This document shows, piece after piece, positions 31,414 through 38,311 of a stretch of DNA of 38,311 nucleotides; within the stretch, counting starts at the first letter, position 1; every line of letters begins with the position of its first letter. Made by a program: the position numbers and the translations under genes. The notes beneath the pieces are model-generated. The model made no database searches. It was not told the origin of the DNA and saw only the letters and a program-made list of their open reading frames with translations. Source of the DNA: a virus; IMG/VR virus record IMGVR_UViG_3300040801_005322, positions 1 to 38,311 of that record. One strand, written 5' to 3'.

Positions 31414-32445
31414 TTATATAAGTTGAGATATTGAAATATAACCCGCACCACCGCTCCCACCGTGGGCACTATAGTAAGATGAACCCCCTGGTCCACCTGA
31501 TGTATTAATGTTACCATTAAAGTTAAAACTATTTAGGGTCCTTATGGTTACCGAACCACCACCACTACCACCACCACCACCAAGCTGACCACTACCACCT
31601 GCTTTGCCAGTATTTAAAATATTTCCGTTGCCTGTAAAATCTTTGGCAATGATTACTAACATGGCTCCAGTACCAGTTTCTCCAGGTGAATCCCAAGCGG
31701 AATTTTCTAAACTTGTTCCACCTCCTGGATTTCCTGCTCCACCACCTGACCTGTATCCATAACCGTTTCCACCCTTTCCTCCATTAGGTGTTCCTGAACT
31801 TAAGTCATGTCCATCATTATAGGATATAGATGCGTTACCCGCCCCTCCTCCACCGGTTCCTCCTGACGTAGCTGAACCTGATTGACCTTTTCTCGAAATA
31901 CATATAGCATTAGAACTATTATGATCTACTCCACCATCACCACCAGAACCAGTTTCCCCAACTCTTATACCCGCATTTCCATTATTGCCTGATTTACGGT
32001 CCGATGCCGGGTAATAAACTATATGTGGAGACTCAGCACCCTTAGCAGGTATTAATAGATATTTAAAAACATCTGGAAAATTTTTTAATTTTTTTATTGG
32101 TATTTCAATTGTTCCGGTATAACCGTTAATCCCTTTACCTGAAATATCAAGAGTGCCATTAATAGTACACGTACCCTGACAATAAAGCACCCATGCGCAA
32201 CGATTAGCAAACGTAAAGGTGTGTCCAGTATTAATGGTAAAATTAATATTATTAGAAATTAAAAATGCATCAGCTCCATTGGGATTCGTATAGTTTCCTG
32301 ATGAGCTAAAACTACCAAGTTCTCCGTTACCTAGATAGGGTTCCCACAGTGGATTTTGATAATCATTGACTTTTGCGGCATTGGATAATTTGCTCACGCC
32401 ACTTTCGACGTTGCCAGGTAAAACAAGAATTCTATCATCACTCAT
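31414..32445 (-). CDS. Glycine-rich tail protein, putative receptor-binding adhesin, 343 aa
   Basis: I chose the ATG at 32445, which overlaps the preceding stop as ATGAGTGA; a farther ATG at 32484 would overlap that gene by 47 bases. The first ~140 residues include beta-rich sequence (FLISNNINFTINTGHTFTF, TCTINGTLDISGKGINGYTG). From ~165 on, glycine-rich segments alternate with short variable loops: GETGSGGDGG, SGGTGGGGAGN, GGKGGNGYGYRSGGGAGNPG, GGSGQLGGGGGSGGG and GGPGGSSYYSAHGGSGG. This is the layout of polyglycine-helix adhesins such as gp38 of S16-like phages, where loops between glycine stretches bind the bacterial receptor. Its place at the end of the tail-tip cluster fits. Confidence 0.65.
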   Translation of the reverse strand: MSDDRILVLPGNVESGVSKLSNAAKVNDYQNPLWEPYLGNGELGSFSSSGNYTNPNGADAFLISNNINFTINTGHTFTFANRCAWVLYCQGTCTINGTLDISGKGINGYTGTIEIPIKKLKNFPDVFKYLLIPAKGAESPHIVYYPASDRKSGNNGNAGIRVGETGSGGDGGVDHNSSNAICISRKGQSGSATSGGTGGGGAGNASISYNDGHDLSSGTPNGGKGGNGYGYRSGGGAGNPGGGTSLENSAWDSPGETGTGAMLVIIAKDFTGNGNILNTGKAGGSGQLGGGGGSGGGSVTIRTLNSFNFNGNINTSGGPGGSSYYSAHGGSGGAGYISISQLI

Positions 32446-32746
32446 TTGTAATAAGTACTCCATCAATAAAAATAGTTGCCTCACCTATTGTCGTTGAACC
32501 AGAGATAATACTGTTTGGTAACAAAACAACTTTTCCTGGCACATACCATATATCCTTAGCTGGTAATGGTTTTGCTCTTGGAAAATCTTTTCCATTAAAA
32601 GTTAAAGTAAATGAGATATCTGTGTTTCCTGTGTTATGAATTTTAATAGTGGAAAGAAACGTTGTACCAGTAGATGGCGCTGTATATAGTGTTTTTAGTG
32701 TGGTAGTTAGTGTCTCTGATGTTATATTTAATAATTCTTCAGCCAT
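32438..32746 (-). CDS. Small beta-rich tail accessory protein, 102 aa
   Basis: The sequence alternates short strands (TTTLKTLYTAPSTGTTFLST, IKIHNTGNTDISFTLTF, GEATIFIDGVLI) in an immunoglobulin-like or jelly-roll pattern; STIKIHNTGNTDISFTL is typical of small phage tail or head-fibre proteins that describe themselves as structural. It sits between the 111-residue gene (no gap) and the glycine-rich adhesin (8-base overlap). Probably a virion component at the tail tip. No named family assigned. Confidence 0.55.
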   Translation of the reverse strand: MAEELLNITSETLTTTLKTLYTAPSTGTTFLSTIKIHNTGNTDISFTLTFNGKDFPRAKPLPAKDIWYVPGKVVLLPNSIISGSTTIGEATIFIDGVLITNE

Positions 32747-33082
32747 TTAAATTCCTCCAACCCAAAATAATCCACCCTTATTAACATCAAAGGTTTTTCC
32801 GATTACATTACCATCAGCAGTGATAGAGACAAACTGGCCCTCAGTTCCTACTGATAACCAATCACCACAACTGGGGCCACCACATAAAGTAGCCATTGAG
32901 GTTAATTCTTGTTTGGTAGCATAGGTATTTTGTAGGTTTTCCAATAATGTAGGTGAATTTTGTCTGGCTTCTACTGTTTCATCAATAAGATGGTTAATGC
33001 CATTACCATATCCAGCCCATAACTCGTACCAATCTTCTTGACCTTCTATGCCGATATTTACACGTAGTAACGTTCTACTCAT
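32747..33082 (-). CDS. Hypothetical tail-tip protein, 111 aa
   Basis: It starts in a 4-base ATGA overlap with the 287-residue tail protein and ends directly at the next gene. The product has a helical centre (LIDETVEARQNSPTLLENLQ) of the type that trimerises in tail fibres, followed by a beta-rich end with two cysteines (CGGPSCGDWLSVGTEGQFVS). This could be a short collar or fibre-attachment protein. The family is not recognised. Confidence 0.5.
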   Translation of the reverse strand: MSRTLLRVNIGIEGQEDWYELWAGYGNGINHLIDETVEARQNSPTLLENLQNTYATKQELTSMATLCGGPSCGDWLSVGTEGQFVSITADGNVIGKTFDVNKGGLFWVGGI

Positions 33083-33942
33083 ATTGCCTCAGTAAATGTT
33101 AAATTAAATTTACGAAAAGGTGTGTTTCTATCAAACGATGACCAAGATCTTAAAAAAAATAAACCACTATGGTAGATAGCATTAGTTGTTTTATCTAAAG
33201 GAAATACAGTGACTAAAACATTACCTCCGTTATCCACCTGACGAATCATTTCATGCAATTTGTTTTCTTCAATACTGGTTAACCATTTGAAATTAACCGT
33301 AATCTCCCGATATTGCTTATTTTTTTGAGTTCTCAAAACAGCACTATGTTTAATACGGGTTTGTTCTGAGGTAGTTTCCCATTTTAATGAGTAGCTTTCA
33401 GGATCAATATTTATTAATGGAGACCAATAAGACCCACTTGCAATTCTACCGGCTTCGATAAAACCATTTTCATTATTAGCGTCTGATAAAATTATCCTTT
33501 CGTATAAAGCCAACACATTATCATGCCAATAAATTGAAAACGGCATCACAATGTTTTCGGTAGAATAGCCGCCAAGACCCTGTAAACCTAAAAGTCCTTC
33601 ACCCAATCCATAAACCGGTGCATGCGCTTTCCAAGTTTGTTCAAATAAAATTTCATTAAAATTTGGATCGTTAGCAAGTTGTTTAGTAATTGTAGCTCTT
33701 TTGGTGAGATTATAATTGTAGATACAAATAAAACTTGAAAAATTTTTTCGAGTATAAGCAAACTCAAAAATTTGATCCGGTACTTCTCCAATTGGATAAG
33801 TGGCACTACGCCACTTCTTGACTGGCTGTGGGGTGCAAACCCAATAAGCCTTCATATTGCCACTTTCGCTAGTAAAAAAAGTTATTTCAGCATCATCGGT
33901 ATTAAATACCCAAGCTAATCTAATATTAGATGATTTATCCAT
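33079..33942 (-). CDS. Tail-tip structural protein, 287 aa
   Basis: A beta-rich soluble protein with many aromatic residues. Notable segments are GNMKAYWVCTPQPVKKW, GLGEGLLGLQGLGGYSTEN and the C-terminal FLRSWSSFDRNTPFRKFNLTF. The RSWS...P-x-R-x-x-F-x-F ending resembles distal-tail/baseplate proteins of siphophages that describe a surface with a final strand, but the match is loose. It overlaps the 499-residue gene by one base and the 111-residue gene by four, so it belongs to the same assembly group. Confidence 0.5.
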   Translation of the reverse strand: MDKSSNIRLAWVFNTDDAEITFFTSESGNMKAYWVCTPQPVKKWRSATYPIGEVPDQIFEFAYTRKNFSSFICIYNYNLTKRATITKQLANDPNFNEILFEQTWKAHAPVYGLGEGLLGLQGLGGYSTENIVMPFSIYWHDNVLALYERIILSDANNENGFIEAGRIASGSYWSPLINIDPESYSLKWETTSEQTRIKHSAVLRTQKNKQYREITVNFKWLTSIEENKLHEMIRQVDNGGNVLVTVFPLDKTTNAIYHSGLFFLRSWSSFDRNTPFRKFNLTFTEAI

Positions 33943-35441
33943 TAAAAAAAACCTTCGATTTCAGAACGAAATAAGAGTGGATAAATATTAATTTTTAAGA
34001 TTTGCAGTTTTTGCCCCCCATCTAACCCGTAACGATCATAATATACAGTGATTATATCACCAGGCAATAATTGATACAAGAATCCAGTAGCAGTTAAAGT
34101 TACTTTAAATCTTTGTTTTTTTAGTAACTCTAATCGAAAATTGGCTTCGGCTTGTGCGTCAACCAATTGGTCTATTAACGTTGGTTGAGGTTCGGGATCC
34201 GTAACTAAACTATAATCACCATTAGGGACTACTGAGCTATCTTGGGCATAACTGACCCGGTATTCTTTTCTTAACCAATCAACTCTTGCAGGATTTGGAT
34301 AACTAGGGTCAGTGATTGCGCCCGCTAAATCACTGTCTTCTTGTACACAACCATTTTTTTGATAATTTAATCTGACTCTCCATTGTATATCATTAAGGGG
34401 TTCGACTCGTAATTCGTCGATATCATAACTTTCAATAGTGAAAACACTTTCTTCTTGCTCTGGTATTTTGATGTGGTTGACCTGTAACTTACCGTCAAAA
34501 TTTATCAAATAAAATGCACTAACCGACTCAACTAATCTATCTAAAATATCCAACAGATTTTCTCGTTGAGGTAAATAAGTTCCTAACTTATAAGGTTTTT
34601 GAGTGTTTAAGGCGTTAAAACTATCTAAATCCAAGTCATTTAATTCATTAAACCCTCTAGCGACAACCACATTTTTAGCAATATCGGTACAGGTTAACAG
34701 CGGATTTCCATTTACTTGTGAACCAATACCATCCAAAGTAATGGTGCCAAGAGGACGACTGGTCATGGTAAAAGTACCAGTTTGTGTATCTTCAGTATAC
34801 GCTGTTGTTTCAATACCTTTATCGTAAAGTTTTTTAATGCCATTAACTATTCCATTATGCCACATATACTGATGGGTATTTTCGTTAATCAGTATTGGTT
34901 TGATATTGCGTACTTCTCCGTAACAAATTGGTTTTACTTCACCATACGCAGGTCCTTCAGAAAAAATCTCGTTTTGTATGGGTCCATCCAGTTGTCCTAA
35001 TTTATCTTGAATAGTTAGTTCAGTTTTGTCACTACTATGTTCAATAGCAATAATAATTCCCACCATAAGGGGTTTGATTAAAAAATCATCATAGGCCCAT
35101 TGCGGATCTCCATAAAGTATTTTAACCGGATAACGTTTCCATTGAAAAATTTGCCAATAGTCTATGTCGCCAGATGCATTGTTGATAACAATTTTGCCAA
35201 TGTCATCGACACCTTTGGTTTCTAAAAATGGCACTGAACGTGATAATTCAGTGCCATTTTCTAAGATAGGAAAGAATTGAATATCTGGCAAAGAATCTGT
35301 CGGGCGTGTATAAAATTGTCCAGAAGAAATGTAAAAGTTTTTTACGATTTGGTTAAGTGGATCGTAGGCAGTTAATATTACTAACAAGACTCGGTTATTT
35401 TGCGGATTATTAAGCCATTTATAGTATTGTGTTAGTGTCAT
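33942..35441 (-). CDS. Probable central tail-tip/baseplate hub protein, 499 aa
   Basis: First gene of the tail-tip transcript. The protein is long and beta-rich with no signal peptide: NRVLLVILTAYDPLNQIVKN, FLETKGVDDIGKIVINNASG, KTELTIQDKLGQLDGPIQNE, GEVKPICYGEVRNIKPILIN, LLDILDRLVESVSAFYLINF and a C-terminal LLPGDIITVYYDRYGLDGGQ. The combination of an N-terminal half that ends in a D-K-L-x-x-L-D-G strand, a central domain, and a late domain that speaks of a beta-barrel surface is what I expect of the tail-tip proteins in Mu-like siphophages. The identification rests mainly on context. A weak extended -10 promoter lies about 70 bases upstream. Confidence 0.5.
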   Translation of the reverse strand: MTLTQYYKWLNNPQNNRVLLVILTAYDPLNQIVKNFYISSGQFYTRPTDSLPDIQFFPILENGTELSRSVPFLETKGVDDIGKIVINNASGDIDYWQIFQWKRYPVKILYGDPQWAYDDFLIKPLMVGIIIAIEHSSDKTELTIQDKLGQLDGPIQNEIFSEGPAYGEVKPICYGEVRNIKPILINENTHQYMWHNGIVNGIKKLYDKGIETTAYTEDTQTGTFTMTSRPLGTITLDGIGSQVNGNPLLTCTDIAKNVVVARGFNELNDLDLDSFNALNTQKPYKLGTYLPQRENLLDILDRLVESVSAFYLINFDGKLQVNHIKIPEQEESVFTIESYDIDELRVEPLNDIQWRVRLNYQKNGCVQEDSDLAGAITDPSYPNPARVDWLRKEYRVSYAQDSSVVPNGDYSLVTDPEPQPTLIDQLVDAQAEANFRLELLKKQRFKVTLTATGFLYQLLPGDIITVYYDRYGLDGGQKLQILKINIYPLLFRSEIEGFF

Positions 35442-35785
35442 AAATTTTACCTATAAATTCATTTATAAAAATTAGAAAAAAATAATCTAAACATCATATA
35501 ATTTTTTAATTATATAGCATACACATTAAATTAATTTAAGTAAAAATAAATCCAACCGTTGATTAAAATCATCCATGCCCCCCCTCTAAATTCAAATTCT
35601 TTATCTTACTTTCAATTAAATAAACAATACACTTAAAAATAAAAACTAAATCACTGATATTTAATTTATATTATTTATTTTTATACCTAGATACAAAAAT
35701 AAAATTTATTACAACCCATCTTATAGAAAGTTTATGTTATTATGCGGCCCTCGATTATCACTTCAAGAATAAATGGTGGTGGTTT
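35442..35785. promoter_or_regulatory. Divergent intergenic region with possible promoters
   Basis: This 344-base AT-rich gap separates the minus-strand tail-tip group from the plus-strand membrane/integrase pair and contains no convincing gene. On the minus strand TGCTATATAAT (35519-35509) offers an extended -10 for the tail genes. On the plus strand TTACAA (35709-35714) and TATGTT (35733-35738) are 18 bases apart upstream of 35786, a weak match. Opposite transcription units sharing this space suggest a control region. Confidence 0.35.
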
Positions 35786-36094
35786 ATGAACGCCATAGCA
35801 ATGAAAGTAAAAAAAATGAACTATTTATCGGGCTATTTTAGAAAGTTGTATCAAGAAAATGGGAGGCACTGGGATTACTACATACATGAAAAAGAAACCA
35901 GTGAACCGGGAAACAGAATTGAAAGGCTGGAAGATGAAGTCATCGTGATTAAAGAAAAACTAGAAACGACACGCAAAGTAGTTGGATTAGTTATTTTAAT
36001 AATATTTTTTCTTAATTTTATATTATTTTTTTTTAATGCTTATTTCGTAAATAAAAATAAAAGAAAACAACGAATTAAAAAAATCATAGGATAA
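35786..36094 (+). CDS. Small coiled-coil membrane protein, 102 aa
   Basis: A basic N-terminus is followed by a coiled coil (NRIERLEDEVIVIKEKLETT, residues ~43-62), one strongly hydrophobic helix (VVGLVILIIFFLNFILFFF) and a short lysine/arginine-rich tail. The coiled-coil-then-membrane order resembles the phage XhlA-type holin-accessory proteins, but a membrane-attached regulator is equally possible. It ends 6 bases before the integrase start, so the two genes are very likely co-transcribed. The ATG at 35786 has only a weak GGTGGTGG upstream; two further in-frame ATGs follow within 12 codons. Confidence 0.6.
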   Translation: MNAIAMKVKKMNYLSGYFRKLYQENGRHWDYYIHEKETSEPGNRIERLEDEVIVIKEKLETTRKVVGLVILIIFFLNFILFFFNAYFVNKNKRKQRIKKIIG

Positions 36095-36100
36095 TAAACA

Positions 36101-37201
36101 ATGGCAACCACACTCGCAAATCACATAAAAAAATCCGTACCTGTCAACGCACCTCCTCGTGAATACGAGATGCTTATTAAGAGTATTCCCAAAAATACTC
36201 TGAATGTCTATCAGACTGCTTTCAATACATACAAGCGAGTGATGGGCGTTGAGCTTGATTTCGAAAATCCCACTCAAATTACCCCCAAGAATATAGTTGA
36301 CTTCATCGTGAATGTTAACAATAAAAATGGCAAACCACCTGCCTATTCAACCTTAATGGTGCATCTGTCTGGTTTACGAACGTACTGCAAAATCACTGGC
36401 CAAGAAGATGCCACCATAGCACCAGAAGTGGATACGGCGAAAAAACAATATGGTAAATGGCAAGGAAAACGACAAAAAAGAAAAAACCTCCTAACAGAAA
36501 ATGAAATATTCAAAATTATCAAATTTTTTAAGGATCAAAAAACAGTCCTTGCTGAAAGAAACGCTTTAATACTATTAATTGCATGGTATGGCGCCGCACG
36601 CCGTGGAGAGATTGCTAATCTCAAAATAGAAAATATAAAAAGCTACGAAAATGGCATTGTGATATTTTTGGAACGCTGCAAAACAGACCAAACGGGGGAA
36701 AAAAATTATTGTCTGTACCTACCGTTCAGCAATAACGAATATTGCCCAGCCAAACTTCTTGATAAATGGTTAGCACATCTAAAATCATTTGGAATAACAA
36801 GCGGTTATCTTTTTCGTCGCATGGCTAGAAGTGGGTATATCAATTTAAAAAATAATCCGCTATCCGGTGTAACCATCAATAACGTATTTAAAGAAGGCTT
36901 AAAAAGTGTTGGTTTGGACGAAAAAAAGTACAGTATTCATTGCATTAGAGGCTCCGCGGCTAAAACCGCTTACATAAATACCAGAGATTTTTTGCAAATA
37001 CAACGAACCGGAAGATGGGAGAGACCAGAAACCATAACAAAATATTACATCGACTTCGAGAACGATGAATTTTTAAAGGATCATCCCTTACTACCAAAGG
37101 GAGCAAAACCTAAACAAGCAAACATTCGACAAAAACGCTCCAAGCAACCCAAGTCCCTACTACGTCCAGCAACAACAAGCTCAGGCAACAATTCCTTATG
37201 A
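36101..37201 (+). CDS. Tyrosine recombinase / integrase, 366 aa
   Basis: A SAM-like core-binding domain (residues ~20-110: NVYQTAFNTYKRVMG, AYSTLMVHLSGLRTYCKITG) precedes the catalytic domain. Active-site residues are visible in order: R167 (GAARRGEIANL), K194 (ERCKTDQTG), H280 and R283 (HCIRGSAAKTA), W306 in the usual second-histidine position (GRWERPETI) and the nucleophile Y315 or Y316 (TKYYIDFE). It would integrate or excise the element by site-specific recombination. The ~45 residues after the tyrosine are unusual, low-complexity and basic, and an overlapping +1 frame looks more protein-like there (see 37077-37343). Preceded by a weak AGGAT 9 bases upstream of the ATG. Confidence 0.9.
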   Translation: MATTLANHIKKSVPVNAPPREYEMLIKSIPKNTLNVYQTAFNTYKRVMGVELDFENPTQITPKNIVDFIVNVNNKNGKPPAYSTLMVHLSGLRTYCKITGQEDATIAPEVDTAKKQYGKWQGKRQKRKNLLTENEIFKIIKFFKDQKTVLAERNALILLIAWYGAARRGEIANLKIENIKSYENGIVIFLERCKTDQTGEKNYCLYLPFSNNEYCPAKLLDKWLAHLKSFGITSGYLFRRMARSGYINLKNNPLSGVTINNVFKEGLKSVGLDEKKYSIHCIRGSAAKTAYINTRDFLQIQRTGRWERPETITKYYIDFENDEFLKDHPLLPKGAKPKQANIRQKRSKQPKSLLRPATTSSGNNSL

Positions 37202-37343
37202 AGAATGGATAGTTTTACATAAACAATGGATTGAACAACAACTAATGCGAGTCATTGAATCTCGCCTAGCAAAATACTGCCAAGAACATGGGGTTGATTG
37301 CCCATCCATTATTATTTTTGACCACTTTGTAAATACTCAATAA
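37077..37343 (+). other. Overlapping +1 frame, likely true or former C-terminal extension of the integrase
   Basis: In the +1 frame relative to the integrase, 88 codons are open from 37077 to TAA 37341-37343. The first possible ATG lies late (LMRVIESRL). The sequence looks coding: NPSPYYVQQQQAQATIPYEE, then WIVLHKQWIEQQLMRVIESR and CQEHGVDCPSIIIFDHF. Removing one A from the A5 run near 37130-37135 would join the integrase to this frame as RQNAPSNPSPYYV. So the integrase may have lost its natural C-terminus by a one-base insertion, or the base may be a sequencing error, or the frame may be a separate product made by +1 frameshifting. Confidence 0.5.
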
Positions 37344-37851
37344 AATTTAACAAAAAATCACAATACTTATCATTAGGTTCGATACCAACAATTTCTGGAT
37401 TATTTAAAGCGTATCTTATCGATCGTAAGACAGGAGGTTTTTTTAAAATAGTTGTAAGCTTTCTCATTCTTATGTTTTTAAATTTATCTGAGATTGGCTC
37501 ATCATCTATTTTAGGTAAATTTTTCGCGATCAAGTCGGGAAAAATAATATTTTTTAACATACAATACTTCCTAAAATAGACCATTAAATCTAGATTTAAA
37601 TTGGTTGGCTGGCGTTCAATAACCTTAAAGGAAAATTCAGGATAAGTAATTACATAATTTCGAAAAGTTATAAAATACTCCTCAATCTCATCAGAGGGTA
37701 AGGCCGAATTAGATTCGATACTATAAATAGGTATGCAATATGCCTTACCAACAAAACCATTGCCTATTCTTCGCATCAAACCAAACGAAACTATATCATC
37801 CCAATGATAGATACCTTCCTTATTGGTGAGTAGTACGTGAATGTACGTCAT
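37312..37851 (-). CDS. Hypothetical protein, 179 aa
   Basis: A soluble alpha/beta protein beginning MTYIHVLLTNKEGIYHWDD. RIGNGFVGKAYCIPI followed by ITYPEFSFKVIE has a faint likeness to small macro-domain-like phage proteins (glycine-rich loop, then A-x-x-I-P), but the later signature of that group is absent, so I do not assign it. The C-terminal third is helical (ILKKPPVLRSIRYALNNPE). It starts 3 bases after the 104-residue gene stop and its 3' end overlaps the +1 frame of the integrase by 32 bases on the opposite strand. Confidence 0.6.
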   Translation of the reverse strand: MTYIHVLLTNKEGIYHWDDIVSFGLMRRIGNGFVGKAYCIPIYSIESNSALPSDEIEEYFITFRNYVITYPEFSFKVIERQPTNLNLDLMVYFRKYCMLKNIIFPDLIAKNLPKIDDEPISDKFKNIRMRKLTTILKKPPVLRSIRYALNNPEIVGIEPNDKYCDFLLNFIEYLQSGQK

Positions 37852-37854
37852 GCC

Positions 37855-38169
37855 TTACTTACCATCAGGTTTTTGTTGAAATCTTTTCACTTTTAAAAAA
37901 AGTGCTGTTATATCATTAAAAATTTCTTCGTATTGTCTTTTTGTTTTTAATGTATCCTCGTTAGCAATTGCCTCTCGTAAAATTAGATCATCAAACCATG
38001 ATTTTAGTTCACTCAAGTTTCTCAACGCTAACCTACATAATTTCATTTTTTTTAGTTCATTATTATCTGGCCATGTCATTAATTTTTGTAGTTGGATTAA
38101 TATTTGCTCTGTTTCTACAATTTTATTAATAATCAATATAATATTCTTGTCGTTTTGTGGCATAACCAT
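37855..38169 (-). CDS. Hypothetical helical protein, 104 aa
   Basis: The ATG at 38169 is well placed after AAGGAG (8 bases). The product is almost entirely helical, with heptad-like stretches (NKIVETEQILIQLQKLM, KRQYEEIFNDITALFLKVK), and contains no membrane segment or known motif. It probably forms an operon with the following 179-residue gene. Function unknown. Confidence 0.6.
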   Translation of the reverse strand: MVMPQNDKNIILIINKIVETEQILIQLQKLMTWPDNNELKKMKLCRLALRNLSELKSWFDDLILREAIANEDTLKTKRQYEEIFNDITALFLKVKRFQQKPDGK

Positions 38170-38311
38170 TGCACATACTCCTTAATATGTTTTATTAGAA
38201 GATTAAGTTATTTTTTAATAAAATAAATGTTCTTTTTTACTTTCTCAAAATCAACCAAATAATCCCTAAGTAGGTAAATATTTCATTTGAGTACCTTAAT
38301 AATTGGTAACT

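Noticed and set aside
1-38311. CRISPR array, tRNA or rRNA genes, diversity-generating retroelement
   Set aside because: No regularly spaced repeats, no cloverleaf or rRNA sequence, and no reverse transcriptase or template/variable repeat pair was found.

Overview
The window is dominated by a tailed-phage structural region, most likely a prophage, in AT-rich DNA. The head proteins are of the phage Mu family: a DUF935 portal fused to a Mu F-like minor head protein, a Mu I-like protease, a lambda D-like decoration protein, an E-type major capsid protein, a DUF1320 protein and a virion morphogenesis protein. No contractile sheath is visible. A tail tube, a tail-assembly chaperone and a giant tape measure protein indicate a long, flexible, non-contractile tail. 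This combination is typical of Mu-like siphophages of proteobacteria, so the host is probably a low-GC Gram-negative bacterium. The sequence does not allow a genus call.

Layout: (1) 1-3757, left flank, plus strand. It holds the end of a helix-hairpin-helix gene, a stretch with hairpins, a strong terminator and short coding-like frames, then four unrecognised genes. The last of these is a multi-pass membrane protein with a winged-helix-like C-terminus. (2) 3792-27878, one long minus-strand cluster with tightly packed or overlapping genes. In transcription order it runs: DNA methyltransferase, protease, decoration protein, capsid, DUF1320 protein, small hydrophobic protein, morphogenesis protein, tail terminator, tube, tail-assembly chaperone, a 4716-residue tape measure protein, a small membrane protein and the portal-MuF fusion. 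(3) 27883-28784, two decayed or frameshifted methyltransferases between two copies of a ~54 bp direct repeat. (4) 28847-30724, large terminase on the opposite strand with a fused N-terminal helix-turn-helix. (5) 30751-35441, tail-tip and host-recognition genes on the minus strand, including a glycine-rich putative adhesin. (6) 35786-37343, a small coiled-coil membrane protein and a tyrosine integrase on the plus strand, with a coding-like overlapping frame at the integrase 3' end. (7) 37312-38169, two unrecognised minus-strand genes.

The most notable observation is at the chaperone/tape-measure junction. After the TGA stop of the 169-residue chaperone, the same reading frame stays open for another 143 codons with no ATG, GTG or TTG start near its beginning. 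The sizes match the lambda G / G-T pair, where a -1 frameshift makes the long form. Here the extension is in frame, so the simplest way to make it is stop-codon readthrough. The other main points are the very large mosaic tape measure (predicted tail about 0.7 micrometre), the shuffled order of the head and tail modules, the methyltransferase graveyard between direct repeats, and several frame disruptions that sit in A/T homopolymers. No lysis cassette, MuA/MuB transposition genes or phage repressor could be recognised, so the element is either incomplete here or continues outside the window.
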